This document shows positions 42,016-49,318 of a stretch of DNA of 64,000 bases, one piece after another. The DNA lies in the NCBI RefSeq assembly GCF_003985125.1, contig NZ_ML133565.1, positions 124,001 through 188,000 on the forward strand, in the 5' to 3' direction. The first letter of the stretch is position 1. Each line of letters begins with the position of its first letter. Source of the DNA: Rhizobium phaseoli (GTDB taxonomy: Bacteria > Pseudomonadota > Alphaproteobacteria > Rhizobiales > Rhizobiaceae). The notes beneath the pieces were generated by a model that had not been told where the DNA came from, searched no databases, and saw nothing but the letters and a program-made list of their open reading frames with translations. Both the position numbers and the translations under genes were made by a program.

Positions 42016-43011
42016 TCAGGCGGATAGTCTGGGAACGAGATGACCTGGCAAGGTGACAGCTTCGACGGCACGGGCTCCGGTAATCATCTCCACTATCGTG
42101 TTAATCATCTCATAAGTGGGCTGCTCGTAAGTCGTCAGGCCATAGGTTGGCGTCGCGCCAAGCTCGATATTGTCAAAGCCGACCACCGCAAGGTCTTGCG
42201 GAACGCGGCAACCAAATTCGCTGCGGGCCGTATCCATGGCTCCTAACGCCAGAATATCATTTTCACACATCAAAACATCGACGCGCGAGGGAGGCGGGGT
42301 AGCGCTCAGATAGGCTCGCGCCGCTTCGGCGCCCGCGTCAGCACTATAACGGTCTGCATTCAGCTCTATGACGCTCTCGACACCCTTCCGCCGCCAGAAA
42401 TTCGCATAGTGATGGCGCCTGCCGAGAGCCGTCGACAGGGTTCTTGCTCCCGTCATGAAGCCCGGACGGCGATAGCCTTTGTCAAACAGGTAATCGACCA
42501 CTTGGCTGAGAGCGAGTTCAGCATTGCAGGCGATTGCGGGGACGCCAGGGATCTGGCTGTCTCTTGCGAGAACGAACATTGGCGGGAAGTCTGGGCCGAG
42601 CCGCCGATCTCCCAGCGTTTCCTCGCGAAAGGCCGTACCGAACAGGATCACGGCGTCGAATTGCCGTTGGTCGGCATTGATCAACGCGTGAACGTGATCG
42701 AAGTGCCGGTTGATGTTGATCAATACCGTCAACAGACCCTCCGCCTGCAGACGCTCGGTGAGCATCTCCAAAACCGGAAGCTTGTGCGGATTGGCGAAGT
42801 CATCGACGAACACCGCGACCTGATGCGTGACGTTTGTGGCCAGGCTGCGGGCAAGCAGGTTCGGCGAGTAGTTCAGCGCCTCGGCGGCCTGAAGCACCTT
42901 TTGCCGGCTGGCCTCGGTGATGGATGCGCCAGGAGTAAACGCACGGATTACCGTCCATTTCGATACGCCGGCGGCTTCCGCCACCTCTTTCGCCGTTGCC
43001 CTTTTGCGCAT
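42016..43011 (-). CDS. LacI-family repressor
   Basis: A 331-residue LacI protein starting MRKRATAKEVAEAAGVSKWT with GAGGAGAAAGG upstream. The HTH (KEVAEAAGVSKWTVIRAF) and hinge (LNYSPNLLARSLATN) are present, followed by a periplasmic-binding-protein-like sugar domain. It is divergent from the sugar importer at 43184; two palindromes, TTGC-TACCGGTA-GCAA and TTGCAACCGGTAGCAA (43107-43143), lie between, the expected LacI-type operators. It should repress the importer and catabolic operon and be released by its sugar or polyol ligand. Confidence 0.9.
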   Translation of the reverse strand: MRKRATAKEVAEAAGVSKWTVIRAFTPGASITEASRQKVLQAAEALNYSPNLLARSLATNVTHQVAVFVDDFANPHKLPVLEMLTERLQAEGLLTVLININRHFDHVHALINADQRQFDAVILFGTAFREETLGDRRLGPDFPPMFVLARDSQIPGVPAIACNAELALSQVVDYLFDKGYRRPGFMTGARTLSTALGRRHHYANFWRRKGVESVIELNADRYSADAGAEAARAYLSATPPPSRVDVLMCENDILALGAMDTARSEFGCRVPQDLAVVGFDNIELGATPTYGLTTYEQPTYEMINTIVEMITGARAVEAVTLPGHLVPRLSA

Positions 43012-43106
43012 GCCTTTCTCCTCACGATTGGAATGAATATTCCACAAAAAAATAAAAATGGAATGGATGCTTGATTTCTGTCGACAATAAAGTAATTTGG
43101 CGTCGC

Positions 43107-43143
43107 TTGCTACCGGTAGCAATGAGGTTGCAACCGGTAGCAA
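43107..43143. promoter_or_regulatory. Tandem LacI-type operators
   Basis: TTGCTACCGGTAGCAA (43107-43122) is a perfect 16-bp palindrome with the central CG of LacI/GalR operators. TTGCAACCGGTAGCAA (43128-43143) repeats it with one change. Centres are 21 bp apart, two helical turns. They sit 41-77 bp upstream of the sugar-binding-protein ATG. Confidence 0.75.
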
Positions 43144-43183
43144 ATGCGGTTCGCATGAGGCGGACTGTTTTTGGGAGGGTAAA

Positions 43184-44131
43184 ATGAAATTAGGTTTGAA
43201 ATCGCTTTTCGCAGGCGCCGCCGCTGTAGTTGCGCTCATGTGCTCTTCAGCAATTGTCAACGCAGCGGACATTCGCATCGTGGCCGTCACCCACGGTCAG
43301 GCAAATGACCCGTTCTGGTCCGTGGTCAAGAACGGCGTCAACGCAGCTGCGAAGGATATCGGCATCAGCGTCGACTATCGGGCGCCGGAGACATTCGACA
43401 TGGTGTCGATGGGGCAGCTCATCGATGCTGCCATCAATCAGAAGCCCGACGGGCTTGTCGTCTCCATTCCGGACGCCTCGGCGCTCGGTCCGTCGATCAA
43501 GAAGGCCGTGGCCGCCGGCATTCCGGTTATATCGATCAACTCGGGATCCGATGTTTCGAAGGAATTGGGAGCGCTTCTGCATGTCGGCCAGGACGAATAC
43601 ACCGCGGGCAAGGCCGCCGGTGCGAAGCTGCATGAACTGGGCGGCAAGGAAGGCTTGTGCGTCAATCAGGAGGTCGGCAATGTCGCGCTCGATCTGCGCT
43701 GCAAGGGCTTTGCCGACGGTTTTGGCGGCAAGGTCACGGTTCTGCCCGTCAGCAACGACCCTGCCGACGTCCGGTCGAAGGTCAAAGCGGCGCTGAGTTC
43801 AAATGCCGCTGTCGATACCGTCATGGCGCTCGGCGCCGGCACCGCCGGTGAGCCGGCTCTGGCGGCTGTCGAGGATGTTGGAATGACCGGCAAGATTAAT
43901 GTCGCGACCTTCGACCTGTCGGCAGATTTCCTGAAGGCCGTGGCCGACGGCAAGGCAGCCTTCGCGATCGATCAACAGCAGTTCCTGCAGGGTTATCTGC
44001 CGGTCGTATTCCTGGCCAACTACGCCAAATACGGGCTGATCCCAGGCGGCAACGTTCCGTCTGGGCCGAACTTGATCACCAAGGAAAAGGCTGCCCAGGT
44101 TGTGGATCTCTCCGCCAAGGGCATTCGCTGA
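43184..44131 (+). CDS. Periplasmic sugar-binding protein (RbsB/FrcB type)
   Basis: A 315-residue type 1 periplasmic binding protein. MKLGLKSLFAGAAAVVALMC then SSAIVNAAD is a Sec signal. IRIVAVTHGQANDPFWSVVK and PDGLVVSIPDASALGPSIKK are typical of the sugar-binding 4 family, and GQDEYTAGKAAGAKL follows. GGGAGGG precedes the ATG. It feeds the permease and ATPase downstream; the length and pattern are closest to the rhizobial FrcB-type proteins. The sugar, possibly a polyol or inositol-like compound given the neighbours, is not known. Confidence 0.88.
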   Translation: MKLGLKSLFAGAAAVVALMCSSAIVNAADIRIVAVTHGQANDPFWSVVKNGVNAAAKDIGISVDYRAPETFDMVSMGQLIDAAINQKPDGLVVSIPDASALGPSIKKAVAAGIPVISINSGSDVSKELGALLHVGQDEYTAGKAAGAKLHELGGKEGLCVNQEVGNVALDLRCKGFADGFGGKVTVLPVSNDPADVRSKVKAALSSNAAVDTVMALGAGTAGEPALAAVEDVGMTGKINVATFDLSADFLKAVADGKAAFAIDQQQFLQGYLPVVFLANYAKYGLIPGGNVPSGPNLITKEKAAQVVDLSAKGIR

Positions 44132-44163
44132 CCAGAATTGCCGGAAGGCATTCTCGAGAATCT

Positions 44164-44181
44164 CCTCCCCTCGAGGGGAGG
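44164..44181. repeat. REP-like hairpin between binding-protein and permease genes
   Basis: CCTCCCCTCGAGGGGAGG is an 18-bp perfect palindrome in the 121-nt gap of the sugar-importer operon. Such hairpins often protect the upstream binding-protein mRNA and lower permease expression. No T-run. Confidence 0.55.
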
Positions 44182-44252
44182 GGGTTCGGTTGAAAGAGCG
44201 CTGCCGAGCAGCGCCGCCGCTACCTCAAAACAAAGATTACATCGGAGGAGTT

Positions 44253-45374
44253 ATGGCTTCGCTTGAGCAGAACACGGCGGCTGCGCCGACGGTCGATGAG
44301 CGCGTCAAACAAGTGAGTTTTTTAACACATGTGATGCGGCGGCCGGAACTGGGTGCGGTCGCCGGCCTTGTCTTCGTCATCGTGTTTTTCTTTCTTACTG
44401 CAGATTCGACGATGTTCTCCCTTTCCGGCCTGATGACAATCATGGCGCCGGCATCGCAACTGGGAATCCTCGCCATAGCGGCGGCACTGCTCATGATCGG
44501 CGGAGAGTTCGATCTCTCGATCGGCTCGATGGTGGCTTTCGCAGGATTGATCTTCGGCGTCATCCTGACCAATTTCGGTCAACCCCTTTCGGTTGCCATC
44601 GTCATGACGATGCTGTTTGCGGCGTTCATGGGCGCGATCAATGGTCAGATCGTCATCCACACCCGCCTGCCGTCGTTCATCGTGACCCTGGCATTTTTGT
44701 TCATACTGCGCGGCTTGACCCTCGTCGGTCTGAAATGGGCCACCGGCGGCTCGACTCAGCTTCGCGGCATAGGCGATCATGTGAAGGACAGTCCGCTGCT
44801 CGGGCTCTTTTCCGGCGATGCGCTGAAGGGCCTATTCGTCTGGCTTGCAGATCACGATCTGATCGACAAGTTCCCCAATGGCCTGCCGAAGGTCACGGGC
44901 ATCCCGGTGTCGGTCTTGTGGTTCGTCGTGCTTGCCCTGGCTGCAACCTGGGTCCTGCTGCGCACCCGCATGGGCAACTGGATCTTCGCGGCCGGTGGCG
45001 ATCCGAATGCAGCAAGAAACTCAGGTGTCCCTGTCCATAGGGTGAAGACCGGCCTGTTCGCGCTGACGGCATGTGCCGCCGCGCTGGTCGCCATCATCAC
45101 CGTGCTTGACGCCGGCTCGACCGACGCCCGACGGGGTTTTCAGAAGGAGTTCGAGGCGATCATCGCCGCCGTTATCGGCGGATGCCTGCTCACAGGCGGA
45201 TACGGCTCGGCGATCGGCGCCTTCTTCGGAGCGATCATCTTCGGCTCGGTATCCATCGGCCTCACCTATACCAGGTTCGACTCCGACTGGTTCCAGGTCT
45301 TCCTCGGCTCGATGCTGCTGCTGGCTGTTCTCTTCAACAATTTCATCCGCCGCAAGGTTACCGGGGAGCGCTGA
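44253..45374 (+). CDS. Sugar ABC importer permease (RbsC/FrcC type)
   Basis: A 373-residue membrane protein with about eight to ten hydrophobic segments. [20 protein letters not shown] is the RbsC signature loop, and [20 protein letters not shown] the C-terminal one. An insertion of about 50 residues between transmembrane segments ([18 protein letters not shown] and following) makes it longer than E. coli RbsC, as in FrcC-type proteins. GGAGGAG precedes the ATG. It forms the channel for the sugar bound by the protein upstream. Confidence 0.88.
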   Translation: MASLEQNTAAAPTVDERVKQVSFLTHVMRRPELGAVAGLVFVIVFFFLTADSTMFSLSGLMTIMAPASQLGILAIAAALLMIGGEFDLSIGSMVAFAGLIFGVILTNFGQPLSVAIVMTMLFAAFMGAINGQIVIHTRLPSFIVTLAFLFILRGLTLVGLKWATGGSTQLRGIGDHVKDSPLLGLFSGDALKGLFVWLADHDLIDKFPNGLPKVTGIPVSVLWFVVLALAATWVLLRTRMGNWIFAAGGDPNAARNSGVPVHRVKTGLFALTACAAALVAIITVLDAGSTDARRGFQKEFEAIIAAVIGGCLLTGGYGSAIGAFFGAIIFGSVSIGLTYTRFDSDWFQVFLGSMLLLAVLFNNFIRRKVTGER

Positions 45375-45376
45375 TC

Positions 45377-46171
45377 ATGCCAGACGTCAATAACCGAACG
45401 CCGATCATCGAAGTAACCGATATCGTCAAGCACTACGGCTCGGTGATCGCTCTCAACGGCGTGTCGATGCACGTGTCGGCCGGAGAGGTGCTTTGTCTTC
45501 TCGGAGACAATGGTGCGGGCAAATCCACCTTGATCAAGACGCTGTCCGGTGTCGTCCGTCCCAGCGGGGGTGTCTTCCTGGTCGACGGCAAGCCGGTCAA
45601 TTTTCGCAGCCCGCGCGATGCCCTCGATGCGGGGATTGCGACGGTCTACCAGGACCTCGCAATGATTCCGCTGATGTCGATCACGCGCAATTTTTTCATG
45701 GGGCGGGAGCCACGCAAAGGCATCTTCCCATTCCGTCACTTCGACCTCGCGCACTGCAACGATGTCACGCGTGAAGAGATGCGCAAAATCGGCATCGATA
45801 TCCGCGATCCCAATCAGGCGGTGGGCACTCTGTCGGGTGGTGAACGCCAATGCGTTGCAATCGCGCGCGCGGTCTATTTCGGTGCCAAGATCCTTATTCT
45901 CGATGAGCCCACCTCGGCGCTCGGCGTGGCGCAAACTTCGATGGTGTTGAAATACATCCACCAGGTCCGGCAGAACGGACTGGGGGTGATCTTCATTACC
46001 CACAATGTTCGGCACGCCTATGCGGTCGCGGACCGCTTCACCATCCTCAATCGCGGCCAGACGCTCGGCACTTTTGCCAAGGCGGATATCGCGATGGACG
46101 AGCTTCAGAACCTGATGGCGGGCGGCAAGGAACTGCAGCAACTGTCCGACGAGCTCGGCGGCACGATTTAG
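45377..46171 (+). CDS. Sugar ABC importer ATPase, single-domain FrcA type
   Basis: A 264-residue ATPase. Walker [17 protein letters not shown]-loop [20 protein letters not shown], signature [20 protein letters not shown], Walker [17 protein letters not shown]. Unlike RbsA or MglA, which have two nucleotide domains, it has one, as FrcA does. The signature is followed by Q-C rather than Q-R, and the D-loop reads SALG instead of SALD; both are characteristic of the FrcA/XylG-type subfamily. ATG 45377 is 3 nt after the permease stop. It drives the importer as a homodimer. Confidence 0.9.
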   Translation: MPDVNNRTPIIEVTDIVKHYGSVIALNGVSMHVSAGEVLCLLGDNGAGKSTLIKTLSGVVRPSGGVFLVDGKPVNFRSPRDALDAGIATVYQDLAMIPLMSITRNFFMGREPRKGIFPFRHFDLAHCNDVTREEMRKIGIDIRDPNQAVGTLSGGERQCVAIARAVYFGAKILILDEPTSALGVAQTSMVLKYIHQVRQNGLGVIFITHNVRHAYAVADRFTILNRGQTLGTFAKADIAMDELQNLMAGGKELQQLSDELGGTI

Positions 46172-46246
46172 CCCTGCATATCCCGCGGCGCCCGATTGGT
46201 CTTTGTCAGGCTGCCGCATTCTCAATTATCAAACATGGAAATGGTC

Positions 46247-47050
46247 ATGAACGACGGTCCGTCGAATACATCATCCCCCTTCACGCTCGCAGTCTGCGCC
46301 GAAATGGTCTTCAAGTCGCTTCCTGTTGTCGACAGGTTGAAGCGTATCAGTGAACTCGGCTTTCAGGCCGAAATCTGGGATTGGACAAAACACGACATCG
46401 CCGCGCTTGCGCGATCGGGAGCCATCTTTTCGTCAATGACGGGCTATGTGTCCGGCACACTTGCCGATGACGAAGGCGCGGATGAATTGCTGCGAACCGC
46501 GAAGTTATCGATCCCCGTCGCCCGACAGCTGAATTGCCCGCGTCTCAACCTGCATGGCACCGGTCTCGACGGCAACGGGCTGCCGGTCGTCGAGGCCGAC
46601 CAGGTGACGGGTTCCATGTGGCTCAAGGCGCGCGATACGCTGAACCGTATCGCCGACCTCGGCGAGCAGGAGGGTGTTACCTTCGTGCTTGAAAACCTCA
46701 ATCAGGCAGTCAATCATCCCAAGACCCCCTTTGCCAAGGCCGAGGATACGCTCGCCCTCGTCTCCTCCGTTAACCGGCCGACGCTGAAGCTCAATCTCGA
46801 CCTCTATCATGCCCAGATCGGCGAGGGGAACCTGATCGAGCTGTGCCGGCGTGCACTCCCATTTATCGGCGAGATTCAGGTGGCGGATGTTCCCGGTCGC
46901 ATGGAACCGGGCACCGGAGAGATCAACTACAAGGCAATCGCCCGGGCGCTCAAGGACATGGGTTATCGGGGCGCGATCGGCATGGAGGCTTGGGCCTCGG
47001 GTGATGACGAGACGGCGCTTGCCCGCTTCCGCGACGCCTTCACCGTTTGA
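46247..47050 (+). CDS. Hydroxypyruvate isomerase/xylose-isomerase-like TIM barrel protein
   Basis: A 267-residue AP endonuclease family 2 TIM barrel. FTLAVCAEMVFKSLPVVDRL, GFQAEIWDWTKHDIAALAR, LENLNQAVNHPKTPFAKAED, LKLNLDLYHAQIGEGNL and GEIQVADVPGRMEPGTGEIN match Hyi/OtnI/IolI-type isomerases with the metal-binding Glu, Asp, His and Glu. The start could be at 46235, 46241 or 46247. It follows the importer genes and presumably isomerises the imported sugar or its oxidised product. Its exact reaction cannot be assigned. Confidence 0.85.
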   Translation: MNDGPSNTSSPFTLAVCAEMVFKSLPVVDRLKRISELGFQAEIWDWTKHDIAALARSGAIFSSMTGYVSGTLADDEGADELLRTAKLSIPVARQLNCPRLNLHGTGLDGNGLPVVEADQVTGSMWLKARDTLNRIADLGEQEGVTFVLENLNQAVNHPKTPFAKAEDTLALVSSVNRPTLKLNLDLYHAQIGEGNLIELCRRALPFIGEIQVADVPGRMEPGTGEINYKAIARALKDMGYRGAIGMEAWASGDDETALARFRDAFTV

Positions 47051-47092
47051 AGATTTGGATAGTCAAGACTTACAGTTAATGGAGAGACATCA

Positions 47093-48085
47093 ATGATCAG
47101 ATTTGGAGTGATCGGCGCCGGCCGAATAGGCAAAGTGCATGCCACAACGATCGCGGCGAACCCCAATGCGAAGCTTGCTTATGTGGCGGATGCCTTCAAG
47201 GCTTCAGCTGAAGAGCTTGCCGCGCGGACGGGCGCCGAGGTTGCCGAGGCGGAGGACGTCATTAAGTCCCCGAACGTCGATGCGATCCTCATTGCGACGC
47301 CGACCCCGAGTCATGCCGATCTGATCGAGGCGGCGGCGCGCGCCGGCAAGGCCATTCTCTGCGAAAAGCCAGTATCCCTGTCGGTCGACCGCATCAATGC
47401 CTGCCTCGAGGTTGTCGAGAAAAACAGATCGACTTTGATGATTGGCTTCAATCGCCGCTTTGACCCGAACTTCGCGAGTGTGGAAGCGCGCCTGCGCCAT
47501 GGCGATGTCGGCGCAATCGAAATCGTGACGATCACCAGCCGGGATCCAGCGCCGCCGCCTGCCGACTACGTCAAATCCTCCGGTGGTCTGTTCCGCGACA
47601 TGATGATTCACGACTTCGACATGGCTCGCTTTCTCATGGGCGAGGAATTCGTGGTCGTGAACGCGCTCGGGTCGTCTCTCGTCGACAAGGCAATCGGGGC
47701 CGAGGGCGATGTGGATACCGCCGCCGTGCAGATGCAGACGGCGTCAGGCCGCATTGCCGTGATCACCAATTCGCGCCGGGCGACCTATGGCTACGACCAG
47801 CGTATCGAAGTCCATGGAGCTGCCGGTATGCTTGCGGCGAAGAATATCCATGCGACGAGCGTCGAGCTTTCCAATGCAAACGGCGTCAGCGGCGATCCTG
47901 TTCAATATTTCTTTCTCGAACGCTATGCACAGGCTTACGCCAACGAGATCAACGCCTTCATCGAAGCGATCGACAGTGGCAACTCCTCGCCGAGGCCAGG
48001 GGGGCTCGATGGCCTTCAGGCTCAGAAATTGGCAGAGGCCGCCACTGTGAGCTGGCAGACAGGCAGGCCAGTTGCCGTCAATTGA
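47093..48085 (+). CDS. Gfo/Idh/MocA oxidoreductase, inositol 2-dehydrogenase type
   Basis: A 330-residue NAD-binding dehydrogenase. GVIGAGRIGKVHATTIAANP is the Rossmann motif, ILCEKPVSLSVDR the EKP catalytic-Lys motif, and SGGLFRDMMIHDFDMARFLM the DxxxH active site characteristic of IolG. The whole resembles inositol or scyllo-inositol dehydrogenases closely. AGAGA precedes the ATG. Together with the isomerase and importer it forms a polyol-use operon under the divergent LacI protein. Substrate is probably an inositol or related polyol. Confidence 0.88.
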   Translation: MIRFGVIGAGRIGKVHATTIAANPNAKLAYVADAFKASAEELAARTGAEVAEAEDVIKSPNVDAILIATPTPSHADLIEAAARAGKAILCEKPVSLSVDRINACLEVVEKNRSTLMIGFNRRFDPNFASVEARLRHGDVGAIEIVTITSRDPAPPPADYVKSSGGLFRDMMIHDFDMARFLMGEEFVVVNALGSSLVDKAIGAEGDVDTAAVQMQTASGRIAVITNSRRATYGYDQRIEVHGAAGMLAAKNIHATSVELSNANGVSGDPVQYFFLERYAQAYANEINAFIEAIDSGNSSPRPGGLDGLQAQKLAEAATVSWQTGRPVAVN

Positions 48086-48091
48086 CGTCAT

Positions 48092-48129
48092 GGCGATGCA
48101 GTCCGGTCCACACCGCTTGCTGCATCGCC
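48092..48129 (+). terminator. Stem-loop after the polyol operon
   Basis: GGCGATGCAG (48092-48101) and CTGCATCGCC (48120-48129) form a perfect 10-bp stem with an 18-nt loop, 7 nt after the dehydrogenase stop. No T-run follows, so it may end or stabilise the transcript only partly. Confidence 0.45.
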
Positions 48130-48185
48130 CATCCCCTAAATGCGACGACTTATCCTTCGCGAATGCATCTGCCACGGAGGCGCCA

Positions 48186-48488
48186 ATGTCAGCCATGCGT
48201 CCTTTGAGAGATCAACGTCCTCAAAATTTTCAGGAACTGAAACAGTTCATCGCTGAGGGACGAATCTTCCTCCCGCACCAGGTGGAACAGGTGGCCAGGC
48301 GGATGCTTGAGCAGCCGGACATGATTGCTTTCGAGAGCGCTGCCGCAGTCGCAAAAAACTGCGGCGTTTCGCAAACAACAGTGATGCGACTGAGCAGCCT
48401 TCTCGGAATTGGATCGTACCGAGGGTTGAAGAAACTCTGTGCCAGCTATGTTCGAGAACGCTCCAAAGGCATATCGCACCCTCATTGA
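48186..48488 (+). pseudogene. RpiR-family regulator, HTH domain only (truncated)
   Basis: A 100-residue protein with a good CGGAGG before ATG 48186. ELKQFIAEGRIFLPHQVEQV, ARRMLEQPDMIAFESAAAVA and KNCGVSQTTVMRLSSLLGIG form the N-terminal HTH of MurR/RpiR regulators. These proteins normally have about 280 residues, with a C-terminal SIS domain sensing phosphosugars; here it stops after the HTH (YVRERSKGISHPH). It could still bind DNA but cannot sense ligand. IolR of rhizobia, repressor of inositol genes, is in this family, and this relic lies next to the IolG-like gene. Confidence 0.65.
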
Positions 48489-48574
48489 GTCCCTCCGCCG
48501 CCGTCGTGCAACAATTGATCCCGTGCCCTTCAACGGGAGAAGATGACGCCCGCGCCTCCGAACCGCTAGCCATT

Positions 48575-49243
48575 TCAACCCTCCAGACCGAGGCTCGTCT
48601 GCAGGCGGCTGATATAGGCTTCCAGGCCGCCGACCATATCGAAGCGATCGGGGTCACGCAGCCAGAGCATCTGCAGGCCGTCCATCACCGCGATCAGTTC
48701 GGCCGCCATCGCTTCGCCGTCAATGCCGGCATTGATCGAGCCGTCGGCGACAGCCCGCTCGAAGGTCGCGGCGATATGCTTCTGCATTTCCGCGGTGCGA
48801 TCGAAAAACCACGCCTTGGCGGGGTGGTCCTTCATCAGGCTCTCGGCATTCAGGATGGCAAAGGCCCTGATGACCTCGATCATTCCGGCGTTGCGGCGGA
48901 AGATTTCGACCATGCCCCTGAGCAGGCCGCGAAGATCGGCGCGATAGTGGCCGATGAAATCGGCGCTATCGAGATCGCGCTTGGCAAGAATGGCGAGCAG
49001 CAGATCGACCTTGGTCGGGAAGTGATGCAGCAGGCCGGGCAGCGACAGGCCAACATCGCAGGCAATATCGCCGATCGCCGCGTTCTGATAGCCGTCTTCG
49101 GCAAAGCGCCGCATCGCCGCCGCGAGAATCTCCATGCGGCGTGTCTCCCCCTTGCGGGAGCGGCGGCGGCGCTTTTCCTCCGCGACATTCTGTTCCGACA
49201 ATTCTGCCATCGTTCCCCGGTACTTTCCCATCCTCTCTTCCAT
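48575..49243 (-). CDS. TetR-family regulator of the beta-glucosidase
   Basis: A 222-residue TetR protein. GETRRMEILAAAMRRFAEDG, YQNAAIGDIACDVGLSLPGL and LHHFPTKVDLLLAILAKRD form the HTH, and the remainder is a helical ligand domain. Translation may start at 49243 or at one of the ATGs at 49231 or 49210. It is divergent from the GH3 gene with 75 nt between and one TACCGA-N4-TCGGTA palindrome (49276-49291), the probable operator. It should repress the glucosidase and itself. Confidence 0.88.
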   Translation of the reverse strand: MEERMGKYRGTMAELSEQNVAEEKRRRRSRKGETRRMEILAAAMRRFAEDGYQNAAIGDIACDVGLSLPGLLHHFPTKVDLLLAILAKRDLDSADFIGHYRADLRGLLRGMVEIFRRNAGMIEVIRAFAILNAESLMKDHPAKAWFFDRTAEMQKHIAATFERAVADGSINAGIDGEAMAAELIAVMDGLQMLWLRDPDRFDMVGGLEAYISRLQTSLGLEG

Positions 49244-49275
49244 ACATCAGCTTTGCCCGATTGACATCTTAAAAA

Positions 49276-49291
49276 TACCGAGTAATCGGTA
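49276..49291. promoter_or_regulatory. TACCGA-N4-TCGGTA TetR operator
   Basis: A perfect 16-bp palindrome with 6-bp arms, in the 75-nt gap between the tetR-type gene and the beta-glucosidase gene and 28 bp before the latter's ATG. TetR-family sites commonly have this shape. Confidence 0.7.
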
Positions 49292-49318
49292 GGTTTAAGG
49301 GCTTGCTTGGAGGTTTGC

